The notes: generated by a model not told the origin, from the letters alone. Positions 40,985-51,024 are shown, counted from the stretch's first letter. The stretch is 64,000 nucleotides of DNA from Candidatus Dactylopiibacterium carminicum (GCF_014736495.1 NZ_MDUX01000003.1:55604-119603); one strand, 5' to 3'. Numbers and translations: made by a program.

Positions 40985-42724
40985 TCAGCGATCGCCTCCG
41001 CTGGAGCCTACTGTGGTGGTCGTGGAACTGATGGTGAAGCTGCTGCCCGAAGTACCGCCGGAGTGCGTGGCGCCGACGTATAGGCCGTTGAACGCGTCGG
41101 AGTAGCTGCTGACCGTACCACCGGTGTAGACGGTGTATCGCGTGCCCGTCGCAAGCGTCGAGCTGCTCAACAACACCGCGGTGGCACTGCTGGGCATGGT
41201 GTAGGCGAAAGCGGTGTTGCCACTGCTGTCGCGGATTGCCAGCGTGCCGGAGGAGACGCTGCTCAGTGAAACGGTGTTCTGCGTGCTGGTCGACGCCGTC
41301 ACCGAGCTGTTTGCGCCTCCGATACCGATGAAGGTGCCGCCTGTGACCGAGAAAGTGTTCTGGTCGCAATCCAGCGCGCCTTCCGGCGAACTTGCGCCGA
41401 TGGCCACCAGCAGGCCGCCGGTGATGCTCAATGTGCCATTGGAGTCCACCGCATCGTTGAGGCTGCTCTTCACGTAAATGCGTCCGCCATTGACGGCGAG
41501 ATGCGTGCCGGCGTTGAGCCCGTCGTCCGTGGTGTTGATTACCAGGGAGCCTCCGTTGATCGTCAGCGTGGACTTCGATTCGATGCCTTCCGGGCTCAGC
41601 GAATCGGTACTGGTTTCATAAGGTGTGCCCGTGGTGGTGGTGGTGATCGTGCCGCCATTGATGGTCACCAGCGGATCGGGATCGTCTGCCGTGGTGGTGG
41701 TGTCGCCGTCCTCCGCTTCCCAGGAGGCCGTGATGGCCTTGTCGTAGCTGGTGATGCCGATCGTGCCGTCATTGATGGCGATGAACCCCAGTGGCGTGCT
41801 GTCGTCTTCCTTGCCTTCGACCTTGATGCCCTTGCCGGCACTGGTGGTGATGGTGAGCGAGCCACCGTCCATCACGAAAGCGTCATTGGCGCGGATGCCG
41901 TCCTTGGTTGTCGCGTTCAGGCTCAGCGTGCCGCTGACGAGCCGTACGTGCTTGTCGCTGGTGATCACGTGTTTCTTGGCTGCGCTGGCTGTCAGTGTGC
42001 CCGTGCCGCTGACGATGAGCGGCCCTTCGCTGAATAGCGTGGCCTTGAGATCCATGCTGCTGCCGTCGGAGAGCGTACGGGTGCTCCAGGTGCTGTGGGA
42101 TGTGAGCGTGTTGCTGCCTGTCAGCACCACGAAGGCGCGAGTCTTGGTCTGGATGTTGATGGCTGGGCCGTCCGCACTCTGGATCGTCGCGTCATTGAGT
42201 GCGAGTTTGAAGTCGGTGCTGCTGAAAATCGTCACCGTTTTGGCATAGCTGCCGCTGAGCGCGAACGCCAGCGGCGTGCTGCCGGTGGCTTCCAGGGTGA
42301 TGCCGTAGCTGTCCTCGGTCATGGTCAGCACCGTACTGCCCGATTGCGTGACCGGTGTGACGCCATTGCTCGCGGAGCCGACGATGAGGTCGCTGCTGGC
42401 GCTGGTGAGCGTGAGGGTCGAAAGATCCAGTGTCAGTGTGGCAAAACTGCGGGTGCTCAGCGCGTCCTCGCTGTTCGCTCCGGTGGAAAGGTTCCAGCCG
42501 CTGGCGCTGCTGCTCGTGCTGCCAGCGCTGCTGCTGGAGGCGCTGGCTGTTGTACTGGAACTGCTACTGGATGCACTCGTGGTACTGCTGCTGGCGCTGC
42601 TGGCGCTGCTGTTGCTGCTCGCGGTGTTTTCCGTGCTCGAGGTGCTGGCGCTACCGCCACCACCTCCACATCCTGTCAGCGCAGCCAACAGGAAAAGCAG
42701 AAGCCATCGGGTTTTCATTCGCAT
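40985..42724 (-). CDS. Serine-rich lipoprotein with beta-helix carbohydrate-binding domain
   Basis: A 579-residue protein. A lipoprotein signal (MRMKTRWLLLFLLAALTGC, lipobox LTGC) is followed by five Gly, a Ser/Thr linker to about residue 85, and a repetitive beta-helix domain of the Cthe_2159/DUF4353 family: repeated xLTINGGSL, VDGGSLTIT and GGTFIGIGG units with Asp/Asn-rich turns. The family binds polygalacturonate-like polysaccharides and calcium. Start at 42724 (GAGGAG six bases upstream). It should sit on the cell surface or face the periplasm. Confidence 0.83.
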   Translation of the reverse strand: MRMKTRWLLLFLLAALTGCGGGGGSASTSSTENTASSNSSASSASSSTTSASSSSSSTTASASSSSAGSTSSSASGWNLSTGANSEDALSTRSFATLTLDLSTLTLTSASSDLIVGSASNGVTPVTQSGSTVLTMTEDSYGITLEATGSTPLAFALSGSYAKTVTIFSSTDFKLALNDATIQSADGPAINIQTKTRAFVVLTGSNTLTSHSTWSTRTLSDGSSMDLKATLFSEGPLIVSGTGTLTASAAKKHVITSDKHVRLVSGTLSLNATTKDGIRANDAFVMDGGSLTITTSAGKGIKVEGKEDDSTPLGFIAINDGTIGITSYDKAITASWEAEDGDTTTTADDPDPLVTINGGTITTTTTGTPYETSTDSLSPEGIESKSTLTINGGSLVINTTDDGLNAGTHLAVNGGRIYVKSSLNDAVDSNGTLSITGGLLVAIGASSPEGALDCDQNTFSVTGGTFIGIGGANSSVTASTSTQNTVSLSSVSSGTLAIRDSSGNTAFAYTMPSSATAVLLSSSTLATGTRYTVYTGGTVSSYSDAFNGLYVGATHSGGTSGSSFTISSTTTTVGSSGGDR

Positions 42725-42959
42725 GTTTTTCTCCTCTGTTCGGCTGTCTTGAAAGACCGGCAGACAATGGCCGTGTGCCCGGGCAGCATCGGAGGAGCCC
42801 GCTGGGTGCGTCAATGTGAGAGGGGTTAAAAACTTGCAAAGGGAGGGGCTATGCCTTTGGGGTAACTTGCTGTGTTCGTGAAATGACGTGCGTCCGGTCG
42901 ATGTTCAGCCAGCCGCGCTGAATGGTGCCGCGCGGCTGGTGGTTTGTCGTGCAGAGGGA

Positions 42960-44591
42960 TCAGACGCTGAAGCGCTGGATCGCCGTGTTGATCTGTGTGG
43001 CGATCTCGCCCAGCTGGCGTGACAGGCGGTGCGATTCGCTGGCGGCCTCGTTGTTGCTGGTGCTGGCTGCGGCGATCTCCTCAATGTGGCTGGAAATGCT
43101 TTCACTGGCGGAGCTTTGTTCGCGGATCGCCATGGCGATGTCTGCCGTGTGTTGTGCGCTCTCGCGTGACAGGCGCTCGATCTCGCGCAGGTGCTCGGCC
43201 ACCTGTTCGGTGCTGCCCACCCCCTGGGCGATCTGGTCGCTGGCCTGATGCATATCCTCGGCAGCCACGCCGGTGTCGCGTTGCACGCCTTCGATGCGGG
43301 CCTGGATGTCGACCGTGGCGGCGGTGGTGCGCTCGGCGAGCTTGCGTACCTCGTCGGCTACCACGGCGAAACCGCGCCCCTGCTCGCCCGCGCGGGCTGC
43401 CTCGATGGCTGCATTCAGGGCCAGCAGGCTGGTCTGGTCGGCGATCTCCTTGATCACCTGCACGATGTTGCCGATCTCATCGGAGCGCTGGTTCAGCGAA
43501 TCGATGAGTTCAGCCGAGTGCTGGATGGTCTGCGCCACGGTGCGGATGTGGTCCGCCGTGGTGCGCGCCATGCCCACGCTGCTGCTGGCGGTGTTGGCGG
43601 TGCTCTCGGCCACTTCCTCCACGCTGGCGGCACGTTCGGCCACCTGGGCGATGCTGGTGCTGAGCTCTTCCACCGCAGCGGCCGTGGCGTGGGCGGAGCT
43701 GGCCTGCTGGCCGGACGCCTGTGTGACGTGCTCGGCCGTCTGGTACAGCGAATCGGCCGCCGTAAGCAGTGCCTTGGCATCGCGCGAGGCGACGCCGATG
43801 ACATCGCCCATGCCGGACAGTAACTGGTTGATCGCACGCGAAGTCTGGCCGATCTCGTCGGTAGATTTTTCCGGCATGCGGCGGCTCAGTTCGCCGGAGC
43901 GCGCAATGTGGCCGATCTGGCGTTGCAGTTCGGCCAGGGGGGCGCGGACGCTGCGGATGATCAGCCAGCCGCTGACGATTCCCAGCAGGACTGCCAGGGC
44001 AACGAGTACCGCGCCGGTAGTCACTACTTCGCGGCGGATGTCCGCCAGCCGGTCATCGATCTGCTGGATGCGGTTGTTGGCGGCTTTGGAAATTTCGTTG
44101 AGTGCGCCGTTGGCGACTTGTGCATCCTGTTTGGCGGGCTCGAAGGAGTCATTGAGCATCAGCGAACTCATGAAGAAACCCACGCTCATGCCGGACATTG
44201 CCTTTGTCATGCCTTCGGAATAGGAAGCCATGGCGATGGTGGCCTTCTCGATCTGGGCCTGCTCTTCTTCGCCTGCCTTTTCGCCCAGTTTCTGCAGTGA
44301 CTCACCGACCCGATTGACGGATTCGGTCCATTTCTTGTGGTATTCGTCGATATCATTCTGACTGCCCAGGGAGAGGAAAATGTCCTTCTCGTCACGGCGC
44401 ATCTTGCTCATGCGCAGCTGCGCGCTTTGCACGGTCTGTAGCTGATTGAGATCCTTGGCCAGAAGTTCGTTCACTTCGCGGTACTGGCGCTGCAGGCCTT
44501 GCATGCCCACGGCGCCAACGGCCAGCATCAGCAAATTGAGAATGGCAAAGCCCAGCGCAACGCGCTGGGCGATGTTCAGACGAGACAGCAT
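42960..44591 (-). CDS. Methyl-accepting chemotaxis protein
   Basis: A 543-residue receptor: a short cytoplasmic start, transmembrane 1 (about 11-30), a four-helix-bundle periplasmic domain of about 150 residues, transmembrane 2 (about 190-212), HAMP and the signalling domain with the tip [20 protein letters not shown] and [18 protein letters not shown]. The ligand domain is helical (4HB_MCP-like), so the ligand is unknown. GGAGAA precedes the ATG at 44591. No CheA/CheW genes are nearby. Confidence 0.9.
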   Translation of the reverse strand: MLSRLNIAQRVALGFAILNLLMLAVGAVGMQGLQRQYREVNELLAKDLNQLQTVQSAQLRMSKMRRDEKDIFLSLGSQNDIDEYHKKWTESVNRVGESLQKLGEKAGEEEQAQIEKATIAMASYSEGMTKAMSGMSVGFFMSSLMLNDSFEPAKQDAQVANGALNEISKAANNRIQQIDDRLADIRREVVTTGAVLVALAVLLGIVSGWLIIRSVRAPLAELQRQIGHIARSGELSRRMPEKSTDEIGQTSRAINQLLSGMGDVIGVASRDAKALLTAADSLYQTAEHVTQASGQQASSAHATAAAVEELSTSIAQVAERAASVEEVAESTANTASSSVGMARTTADHIRTVAQTIQHSAELIDSLNQRSDEIGNIVQVIKEIADQTSLLALNAAIEAARAGEQGRGFAVVADEVRKLAERTTAATVDIQARIEGVQRDTGVAAEDMHQASDQIAQGVGSTEQVAEHLREIERLSRESAQHTADIAMAIREQSSASESISSHIEEIAAASTSNNEAASESHRLSRQLGEIATQINTAIQRFSV

Positions 44592-44720
44592 GATTTCTCC
44601 TGCAGGAAGGCGTGGATGCACACCCGTGGGCGGCAGTGATGACGCGGCTGAAATCAGCCCGCTTTCAGTTCGACGGCCTGAGAACGGAGAAATTGAGGGT
44701 ATACCAGTAGTAAAACTTTG

Positions 44721-45464
44721 TTACACGGGAGAAATAAGTCCTACCTCGTCCGTGATAACACTATCAATGCCCCATGAAAACAAGGTCTTGACGCGTACCG
44801 GGTCGTTGGGCGTGTAGCACAGCACACGGAAGCTGTTGGCATGCGCGCAAGCGATGATGTCCGCATCCAGGCAATCGTGATTGGCATCCAGTGCGATGCA
44901 GCCCAGCCGGCGGAGCCTCGCCGGCCAGTCTTCGGGCAAATGATCGAGCAGCAATGCGCGCGGTAGGGCAGGGGCGGTCTGCGCGGCCGTGGCCAACGCC
45001 TCTTCCGAGAATGACGACAGCAACGGCGGGATACGCGTGCCTTGCCACAGCCGCCGTACATCCCGCGCTACCGCATGGCCGGTTTCCGCTTCGCGTCCGG
45101 GCATGGGTTTGATCTCGACGTTGACGCAGAAGTCGTTGGCTCGGGTGTAGGCCGCGATGGTTGCCAGTGCGGGCATCGTTTCTCCGGCATATGCAGGGCT
45201 GTGCCATGCGCCGGCATCCAGACGCTGCAGTTCGGCCAGCGTCAGCGCATCGGCGGGGCCGTGGCCGTTGCTGGTGCGTTCCAGCGTGTCGTCATGGAGC
45301 AGGAAACTGTGGCCGTCGCGACTAAGCTTCACATCGAACTCGAACGCGCGATAGCCATGCGCGGCGCCAAGGCGAAAGGCGGCCAGCGTATTCTCCGGTG
45401 CCAGTCTGCCGGCGCCACGATGGGCGATGGTGCGTGGGTAGGGCCAGGCGGGCAGAGTGGGCAT
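44721..45464 (-). CDS. ugpQ: Glycerophosphodiester phosphodiesterase
   Basis: A 247-residue TIM-barrel enzyme. AHRGAGRLAPENTLAAFRLG carries the catalytic His and the Glu-Asn pair, FEFDVKLSRDG the metal-binding Glu/Asp, and LLHDDTLERTSNG the second His; NVEIKP follows. There is no signal peptide, so it is cytoplasmic like UgpQ. It hydrolyses glycerophosphodiesters to glycerol-3-phosphate and an alcohol. Confidence 0.9.
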   Translation of the reverse strand: MPTLPAWPYPRTIAHRGAGRLAPENTLAAFRLGAAHGYRAFEFDVKLSRDGHSFLLHDDTLERTSNGHGPADALTLAELQRLDAGAWHSPAYAGETMPALATIAAYTRANDFCVNVEIKPMPGREAETGHAVARDVRRLWQGTRIPPLLSSFSEEALATAAQTAPALPRALLLDHLPEDWPARLRRLGCIALDANHDCLDADIIACAHANSFRVLCYTPNDPVRVKTLFSWGIDSVITDEVGLISPV

Positions 45465-45645
45465 GGTCGGATTCCAGGGTTATGCCGCAATCAGGCGGGC
45501 ATGAAGCGCGGATTATCCGCGCGGGAGCTCAGATGTGCGTGCATGAAAGGGAATCAAAGCCCTTGTTGGCAGCATCCAAACAAACGATCCGGCCGAGTGT
45601 CTTGCCGGGGCATACTGGGGAAAACACAAGCACAGGAGAATCCCG

Positions 45646-46644
45646 ATGCGTATCGCAGTTTTTGACACCCACCCCTATGACGAGCGAGCCCTGCGCGAAG
45701 CCAACGCGCATGGCGAGCATCAACTGGAGTTTTTCGAGGAGCGCCTGCATGACAAGACCGTGGAGCTGGCGGCCGGCTTCGATGCGGTCTGTCCTTTCGT
45801 GAACTGCCGGCTCACCGAGCATGTGCTGCAGCGTCTGGCCGAGCTCGGTGTGCGCCTGGTTGCGTTGCGCGCGGCAGGCTTCAATGGCATCGACATCGCG
45901 GCAGCCGAGCGTATTGGCATCGTGGTGGCGCGTGTGCCAGCCTATTCGCCCGAGGCCGTGGCCGAGCATGCCTTTGCGCTGCTGCTTACGCTGGTGCGCA
46001 AGACCCACCGTGCCTACAACCGGGTGCGCGAGCAGAACTTTTCGCTCGACAGCCTGGAAGGCTTCACGCTGCACGGAAAGACTTACGGTTCGCTCGGTGC
46101 CGGCCGCATCGGGCAGTGCGCGATGCGTATCGCCAAGGGCTTCGGCTGCAAGCTGCTGGCCTACGATCCGTACGAAAATCCGAAGATCGCCGCCGATGTT
46201 GGCTTCGATTACGTCAGTCTCGAACGTCTGCTGGCTGAATCGGATGTCATTTCGCTGCATCTGCCGCTCACCGAGCAGAGCCATCACATCATCAATGCGG
46301 CATCGCTGGCCGGTACGCGGCGTGGTGTGATCCTCATCAACACCTCGCGCGGTGGCCTGATTCACACGCCGGCCCTGATCGAGGCCTTGAAGAGCGGGCA
46401 GGTCGGTGGCGTGGGGCTGGATGTGTATGAGATGGAAGAGGGCGTGTTCTTACATGATCTTTCCGATCAGCCATTGCAGGATGACCTCCTGGCCCGTCTG
46501 ATGACGTTCCCCAACGTGCTGATCACCTCGCACCAGGGCTTCCTCACGCGCGAAGCCTTGCGTGCCATTGCCGAAACCACGCTGGGCAATGCCCGCGCCT
46601 TCGAGCGCGGTGAGGAGGTGGTCAATCGCGTGAGTGCGGGCTGA
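45646..46644 (+). CDS. ldhA: D-lactate dehydrogenase (fermentative, NAD-dependent)
   Basis: A 332-residue 2-hydroxyacid dehydrogenase. It has the NAD site GSLGAGRIGQCAMRIAKGFG (slightly unusual: GSLGAG instead of GIIGTG), catalytic Arg in LINTSRGG and catalytic His in VLITSHQGFLT. FDTHPYDERALREAN and MEEGVFLHDLS place it with LdhA. It reduces pyruvate to D-lactate. ACAGGAGAA precedes the ATG. Confidence 0.87.
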   Translation: MRIAVFDTHPYDERALREANAHGEHQLEFFEERLHDKTVELAAGFDAVCPFVNCRLTEHVLQRLAELGVRLVALRAAGFNGIDIAAAERIGIVVARVPAYSPEAVAEHAFALLLTLVRKTHRAYNRVREQNFSLDSLEGFTLHGKTYGSLGAGRIGQCAMRIAKGFGCKLLAYDPYENPKIAADVGFDYVSLERLLAESDVISLHLPLTEQSHHIINAASLAGTRRGVILINTSRGGLIHTPALIEALKSGQVGGVGLDVYEMEEGVFLHDLSDQPLQDDLLARLMTFPNVLITSHQGFLTREALRAIAETTLGNARAFERGEEVVNRVSAG

Positions 46645-46723
46645 CGCGAGCGCGTGATACGTGCAGGGCGGCAGCTTCTGCCCTGCGTTAAAATCCGGCA
46701 TCCCTTTTCTGCTGGACTCCTTC

Positions 46724-47539
46724 ATGCCCTTCATTTCCGATCTTGTCGCCGCCTGGCAAAAGAACGACTCCCTGCTCTGCGTTGGGCTGGATCCTGATCC
46801 CGCAAAATTTTCGGTCCATCTGCAGGAGCGTGAGGACGCGATCTACGAGTTCTGCAAGGCCATCGTGGATGCCACGGCCGATCTGGCCTGCGCCTTCAAG
46901 CCGCAGATTGCCTATTTCGCAGGGGAGTCCGCCGAGGCCCAGCTCGAGGCGCTGATCGATTACATCCATGCCGAGCATCCGGATATCCCGGTGATTCTCG
47001 ATGCCAAGCGTGGTGACATCGGCGCCACGGCTGCGCAATATGCGCGCGAGGCTTTCGTGCGCTATCAGGCCGACGCGCTCACCGTGAATCCCTACATGGG
47101 ATTCGACTCGGTCGAGCCTTATCTCGAATACGCGGATTGTGGTCTGATCGTATTGTGCCGCACCTCCAATCCTGGGGGCTCCGATCTACAGAATCTCACT
47201 GTGGAAGGCGGCCGCAGGCTCTATCAGCATGTGGCGCAACTGGTGGCGGAGAAATGGAACAAGCACGGGCAGGCCGCGTTGGTTGTCGGTGCTACCTTCC
47301 CGGCTGAACTGGCGGACGTACGCAGCATCGTCGGCGACCTGCCGCTGCTGGTTCCCGGCATCGGCGCACAGGGCGGCGATGTGCAAGCCACCGTGACGGC
47401 TGGCAAGACTGCCAGCGGGCTGGGCCTGATGATCAATTCTTCCCGCGCCATCCTCTATGCAGGCAAGGGCGAAGACTTTGCCGATGCGGCCCGTAAGGTC
47501 GCCCTTGCGACGCGTGACGAGATCAATCGGTATCGCTGA
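46724..47539 (+). CDS. pyrF: Orotidine 5'-phosphate decarboxylase, type 2
   Basis: A 271-residue TIM barrel. [12 protein letters not shown] at the N-terminus, [16 protein letters not shown] (catalytic Lys/Asp array) and [17 protein letters not shown] mark the type-2 PyrF branch (about 270 residues, not the 230-residue E. coli type). It makes UMP from OMP. The ATG at 46724 gives a standard start; the frame extends further upstream without support. Confidence 0.93.
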   Translation: MPFISDLVAAWQKNDSLLCVGLDPDPAKFSVHLQEREDAIYEFCKAIVDATADLACAFKPQIAYFAGESAEAQLEALIDYIHAEHPDIPVILDAKRGDIGATAAQYAREAFVRYQADALTVNPYMGFDSVEPYLEYADCGLIVLCRTSNPGGSDLQNLTVEGGRRLYQHVAQLVAEKWNKHGQAALVVGATFPAELADVRSIVGDLPLLVPGIGAQGGDVQATVTAGKTASGLGLMINSSRAILYAGKGEDFADAARKVALATRDEINRYR

Positions 47540-47572
47540 GCTGCGTCGCGCCACATAGCGGTTTCAGGCATG

Positions 47573-47599
47573 AAAACGGGCCCTTTCGTGGCCCGTTTT
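47573..47599. terminator. Intrinsic terminator between pyrF and the convergent gene
   Basis: A 10-bp stem AAAACGGGCC/GGCCCGTTTT with loop CTTTCGT and a following GTTTC. T runs on both strands suggest bidirectional use for pyrF and the leftward unknown gene. Confidence 0.9.
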
Positions 47600-47640
47600 G
47601 TTTCTGTCTGATGGATGGAAAATCTGTTTCCACTCGCTGA

Positions 47641-48162
47641 TCAGTCGGGGAACTGAATTCCCAGTGTATTCATGAGTTCGGTCATGCGCGCATCTCCCGC
47701 AATGCTGTCTTTCATCAACAATCGAAGCCTTTCGCTGCTTTCTTTATCTACAACCATTGCCTGATGATATTGGGCAACGGTGTCGATGCCTTCTTTCTGC
47801 ATTAATGCCTGAAAATGCTTGTCCAGGAGCCCGGAGTATTCTCCGACTTCGGATCCATATTTTTCAATCAAATGCCCGCCCTTCACATACAGCTCGTCCG
47901 CTTTTGCACCGACTTTTCCGGATAACTCGATGGGCATGAGGTCCGCTTGCCAGCGGGGCATTGAATAGTATTCGAGCGGATATTCTTCTGGGGCAGAGTT
48001 GGCAATTTCGGAGGACAGCGCTTCGCGTGCCGCCCTTGAAATGGTAACCGTATCGGTAATTGTTGCCGCCGCATCGGAAACGGTTTGCCGTGTCGGCTGA
48101 AGATTTGCCGTTGATGCGCGTACGGCTGGCGTTGAATAGGCTGTGCTTTGTTGAATTATCAC
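47641..48162 (-). CDS. Unknown protein, GTG start
   Basis: A 173-residue protein. The GTG at 48162 is chosen because GAGG lies eight bases upstream and the protein from there begins VIIQQSTAYSTPAVRAST. The N-terminal 50 residues are Thr/Ala-rich and contain ITDTVTISRAAREALSSE, a short motif common near the start of many small proteobacterial proteins of unknown role. The remainder is helical with several Tyr and Lys-Glu pairs. Its G+C is lower than that of the neighbours. No family is recognised. Confidence 0.6.
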   Translation of the reverse strand: MIIQQSTAYSTPAVRASTANLQPTRQTVSDAAATITDTVTISRAAREALSSEIANSAPEEYPLEYYSMPRWQADLMPIELSGKVGAKADELYVKGGHLIEKYGSEVGEYSGLLDKHFQALMQKEGIDTVAQYHQAMVVDKESSERLRLLMKDSIAGDARMTELMNTLGIQFPD

Positions 48163-48308
48163 AAGGTCCGCCTCAAATGCATGGATATGCGCTCGCTGAG
48201 TGCACATAGCATGCCAAGGGTGACTCCGGGCTGCGTACCCCCCCACCGTACTGACTCCAAACCAGGGGCTTCCGGCTGACCTCGAGGATTGTTTAAGAGT
48301 GTGAATAC

Positions 48309-48353
48309 GGTTGCCTTGCGCAACCACATGGCTAGACTGTTGCGCATAGCAAC
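48309..48353. promoter_or_regulatory. Duplicated operator upstream of the MarR gene
   Basis: Two dyads share the pattern GTTGC-N5-GCAAC: GTTGC-CTTGC-GCAAC (core 48310-48324, flanked by G and C) and GTTGC-GCATA-GCAAC (48339-48353). The centres are 29 bases apart and the second ends 14 bases before the MarR start. MarR proteins bind such palindromes, so this is likely an autoregulatory operator covering the promoter. Confidence 0.7.
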
Positions 48354-48367
48354 AATATTTTCTTCAC

Positions 48368-48817
48368 ATGACATCCCCCGATCTCAAACCCGGCCTCGCG
48401 CGCAAGTTGCGTGAGCTTGTCGGGCTCTATCTGATGGCGCAGCGCCATCGTGCCCATGAACACGGTTTTTCGCAGAATGCCCGTCTGCTGATGCTGCTAA
48501 AGCGTCACGGTCCGACCGTGCAGCGCGAGTTCGGCCGCATGGCCGGGCTGGACAAGAGCTGGATCAGCCGCATCGTCGAGCGCTTCGTAGCTGATGGTCT
48601 GGTCGAGCGTCTACCGCTGGAGACCGATCGCCGCTGCCTGGTGTTGCACCTGACGGCCGCTGGTGAAGCCGAGGCCAGCCGTTTCGACGTGATGCTCAAC
48701 GAGCAGGCATTGAAGTTGTTCGAAAGCATTCCGGCGGGAGAGTATCCAGGGCTGGATGCTTCGCTGATGACGCTGATGGATGCGTTGCGCCCGCTGGCCG
48801 TCAGGAAGGAGCGCTGA
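48368..48817 (+). CDS. MarR-family transcriptional regulator
   Basis: A 149-residue winged-helix protein: an N-terminal dimerisation helix, GPTVQREFGRMAGLDKSWIS as the recognition region, VADGLVERLPLETDRRCLVL as the wing, and C-terminal dimer helices. It probably represses the downstream efflux pump until a toxic ligand binds. It is followed after one base by the pump gene and preceded by paired operators. Confidence 0.87.
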   Translation: MTSPDLKPGLARKLRELVGLYLMAQRHRAHEHGFSQNARLLMLLKRHGPTVQREFGRMAGLDKSWISRIVERFVADGLVERLPLETDRRCLVLHLTAAGEAEASRFDVMLNEQALKLFESIPAGEYPGLDASLMTLMDALRPLAVRKER

Positions 48818-48818
48818 G

Positions 48819-50372
48819 ATGGAGCAGACAGCACGTTCCTTCCGCGCCTCGCTGGCCGCGATGATCGGCATCTGCCTAGTGATCATCCTGATCGCGCTGG
48901 ATTCCACCGTGGTGGGTACCGCCATGCCACGCATCGTGGGTGAGCTGCGCGGCTACGATCTGTATCCCTGGATCGCTTCGGCCTATCTGATGGGCAGCGC
49001 GGTGACCATTCCCATTGCCGGTCGCCTGGGGGACCTTTACGGGCGCAAGCCTTTCGTGCTTGCAGCCATCATCCTTTTCACGGCGACTTCCGCGGCCTGC
49101 GGTTTCGCCAGCAGCATGATGCAGCTGGTGATCGCCCGGGGCTTGCAGGGCGTGGGCGGCGGCATGTTGATCAGGGTGGCCTTTGCCTGCGTGCCGGATC
49201 TGTTTCCGGATCGTGCACAACGTGTGCGTTGGCAGGTGATGCTTTCTGCCAGTTTTGGCATTGCCTCAGCTTTCGGTCCGTCGCTGGGCGGCTGGCTGAC
49301 CGAGCATTTCGGCTGGCGTTCGGTGTTCACCATCAATCTGCCGGTAGCCGCACTGGCCTTGCCGGCGGTCTGGCGCTTCCTGCCCTGGATCGTGCATCAC
49401 GAAGAGGGAGAGCGCAGCATCGACTGGCTGGGGGCTTTGTTGCTCGCGGCTGCCGTGGTGATGCTGCTGTTGGGCTCGGAAGCCATCCAGCAACATGGCG
49501 TGACGCATATGCAGGGGCCGTTGCTGATGCTCGCAGCCATTGCCTGCGGGGCTTTCTTCGTGTGGCACCAGCACCATTCGGCGGCGCCGATCATCCCACC
49601 GGAGTTGTTTGCCAATCGCGACGCGTTGAAGTTGATGGCGCTCGGCGTGCTGACCGGTCTGTCGATGTTCGTGCTGGTGTTCTATTCGCCCTTGTTGCTG
49701 CAGGGGGGCTTCGGCGCGTCGCCCAAGGAAGCGGGGTTTCTGATGACGCCGTTGCTGGTATGCGTCACGGTCGGGTCCATCATCAATGGCCGCCTGTTAC
49801 CTCGTGTGCCGCGCGCAGAACGTGTGATCGCCTGGGGGCAGGTGGGCACGCTGGTGAGCTGCCTGCTGCTGACCTTGCTGGACGCGGACAGCCCGCGTTG
49901 GCAGGTGCTGCTGCAGTTCGGCCTGTGTGGTTTGAGCCTGGGTTTCCAGTTGCCCAACCTGACGTTGCAGATGATGGCGGTGGCCGGCAAGCGCAATTTT
50001 GGTGTTGGCTCCGCGCTGGTCCAGACCACGCGCATGCTGGGCAGCATGCTGGGCGTGGGGATTGCTGGTGTGCTGGTGAATGCGCGTTATGCCTGGGATG
50101 TGGAACGCCTGCTGGCCGATCTGCCGGTGCGTAGCGAGGTCGTGGATGCCCTGATGTCCTCGCCGCAGATATTGATCCGGGTGGCGGACCAGGCGCAGCT
50201 TGCCAGTCTGGCTTCTGGCCTGGGCATCGATTCAGTGACTTTGCTGGCGCAGGCGCGTCACGCCCTGGTACAGGGCGTACACAACGGTTTCATCCTCAGC
50301 GCGGTGATGGCGGCCGTGAGCCTCGTCATCAGCTTGCGCTTGCCGCGTTACGAGATCGCCAAAAGAAGTTAG
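48819..50372 (+). CDS. DHA2-family multidrug efflux transporter (MFS, 14 segments)
   Basis: A 517-residue membrane protein. Motif D1-like LDSTVVGTAMPRIVGEL is in the first helix, motif A GRLGDLYGRKPFVLAA follows, and motif C-type GIASAFGPSLGGWLTEHFGW is in helix 5, all features of 14-segment DHA2 proton antiporters (EmrB/QacA type). The substrate is unknown. It is transcribed with MarR, and the VOC gene downstream may be in the same operon. Confidence 0.87.
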   Translation: MEQTARSFRASLAAMIGICLVIILIALDSTVVGTAMPRIVGELRGYDLYPWIASAYLMGSAVTIPIAGRLGDLYGRKPFVLAAIILFTATSAACGFASSMMQLVIARGLQGVGGGMLIRVAFACVPDLFPDRAQRVRWQVMLSASFGIASAFGPSLGGWLTEHFGWRSVFTINLPVAALALPAVWRFLPWIVHHEEGERSIDWLGALLLAAAVVMLLLGSEAIQQHGVTHMQGPLLMLAAIACGAFFVWHQHHSAAPIIPPELFANRDALKLMALGVLTGLSMFVLVFYSPLLLQGGFGASPKEAGFLMTPLLVCVTVGSIINGRLLPRVPRAERVIAWGQVGTLVSCLLLTLLDADSPRWQVLLQFGLCGLSLGFQLPNLTLQMMAVAGKRNFGVGSALVQTTRMLGSMLGVGIAGVLVNARYAWDVERLLADLPVRSEVVDALMSSPQILIRVADQAQLASLASGLGIDSVTLLAQARHALVQGVHNGFILSAVMAAVSLVISLRLPRYEIAKRS

Positions 50373-50520
50373 GATTGGGTCCGCCCGGATGGCCGGGCGG
50401 ACCGGAACCCCTCCACGTCGCCATATGGGCATTGGTCGGTGCTCATGCACTGACTGGCGCTGCGGTGCATCCGCTGTGGCAGATCTTGAACCGGCTTTCG
50501 GCACTTCTTGGGACAATCCT

Positions 50521-51024
50521 ATGGCGATCTATCCGGGTATCGAACACGTCGCGATCTTTTCCACCGACACCACGCGTTTGCGTGACTGGTATGTGCGCCA
50601 CCTCGATATGCACTGTGTGGTGGACAATGGCGCAGGGGGGTATTTCCTGCTCATGCAGGATGGCTCCCTGATCGAGCAGGTGCCGGCGAGTGAGCCTTCT
50701 TTGTGTGGTTCCGGCCCCGCCATCCGGGACAGCGGCCTGCGCCATGTGGCGCTCACGGTGGCAGCACATGATTTCGGCCCTGCCGTGCATCGTCTGGTCA
50801 GCGCCGGCGTGAGCGTGGTGGGTGAGAGCCCGCGTCAGTTTCCGGAGGGGTTGGCTACCTTCCATTTCCGCGACCCGGACGGCAACCTGCTGCACCTGAT
50901 CTCAAGGCCGCGCCGTCTTTCGTTGGCCGCGCCGCCCCGTCTGGATACCGCACCCAGGAGTGGGCTGATCCAGGGGATCGAACATGTCGGCATCGTGGCG
51001 AACGATCCTGAGCGCTTGCGCTAG
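50521..51024 (+). CDS. VOC (glyoxalase/bleomycin-resistance) family protein
   Basis: A 167-residue protein. Residues 1-135 form a complete VOC domain (GIEHVAIFSTDTTRLRDWYV, then GLRHVALTVAAHDFGPAV and FHFRDPDGNLLHLI, with metal-ligand-type His and Glu). From residue 150 a second VOC domain starts (GIEHVGIVANDPERLR) but is cut by a TAG at 51022. The first domain looks functional; the active metal site would need a dimer. It lies 148 bases downstream of the efflux gene. Confidence 0.75.
   Translation: MAIYPGIEHVAIFSTDTTRLRDWYVRHLDMHCVVDNGAGGYFLLMQDGSLIEQVPASEPSLCGSGPAIRDSGLRHVALTVAAHDFGPAVHRLVSAGVSVVGESPRQFPEGLATFHFRDPDGNLLHLISRPRRLSLAAPPRLDTAPRSGLIQGIEHVGIVANDPERLR

Noticed and set aside
42450..42830. 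A repetitive Cys/Leu- or Ala-rich protein on the plus strand opposite the lipoprotein linker
   Set aside because: It is the antisense of the serine-rich linker codons; repeats come from the linker, not from a separate gene.
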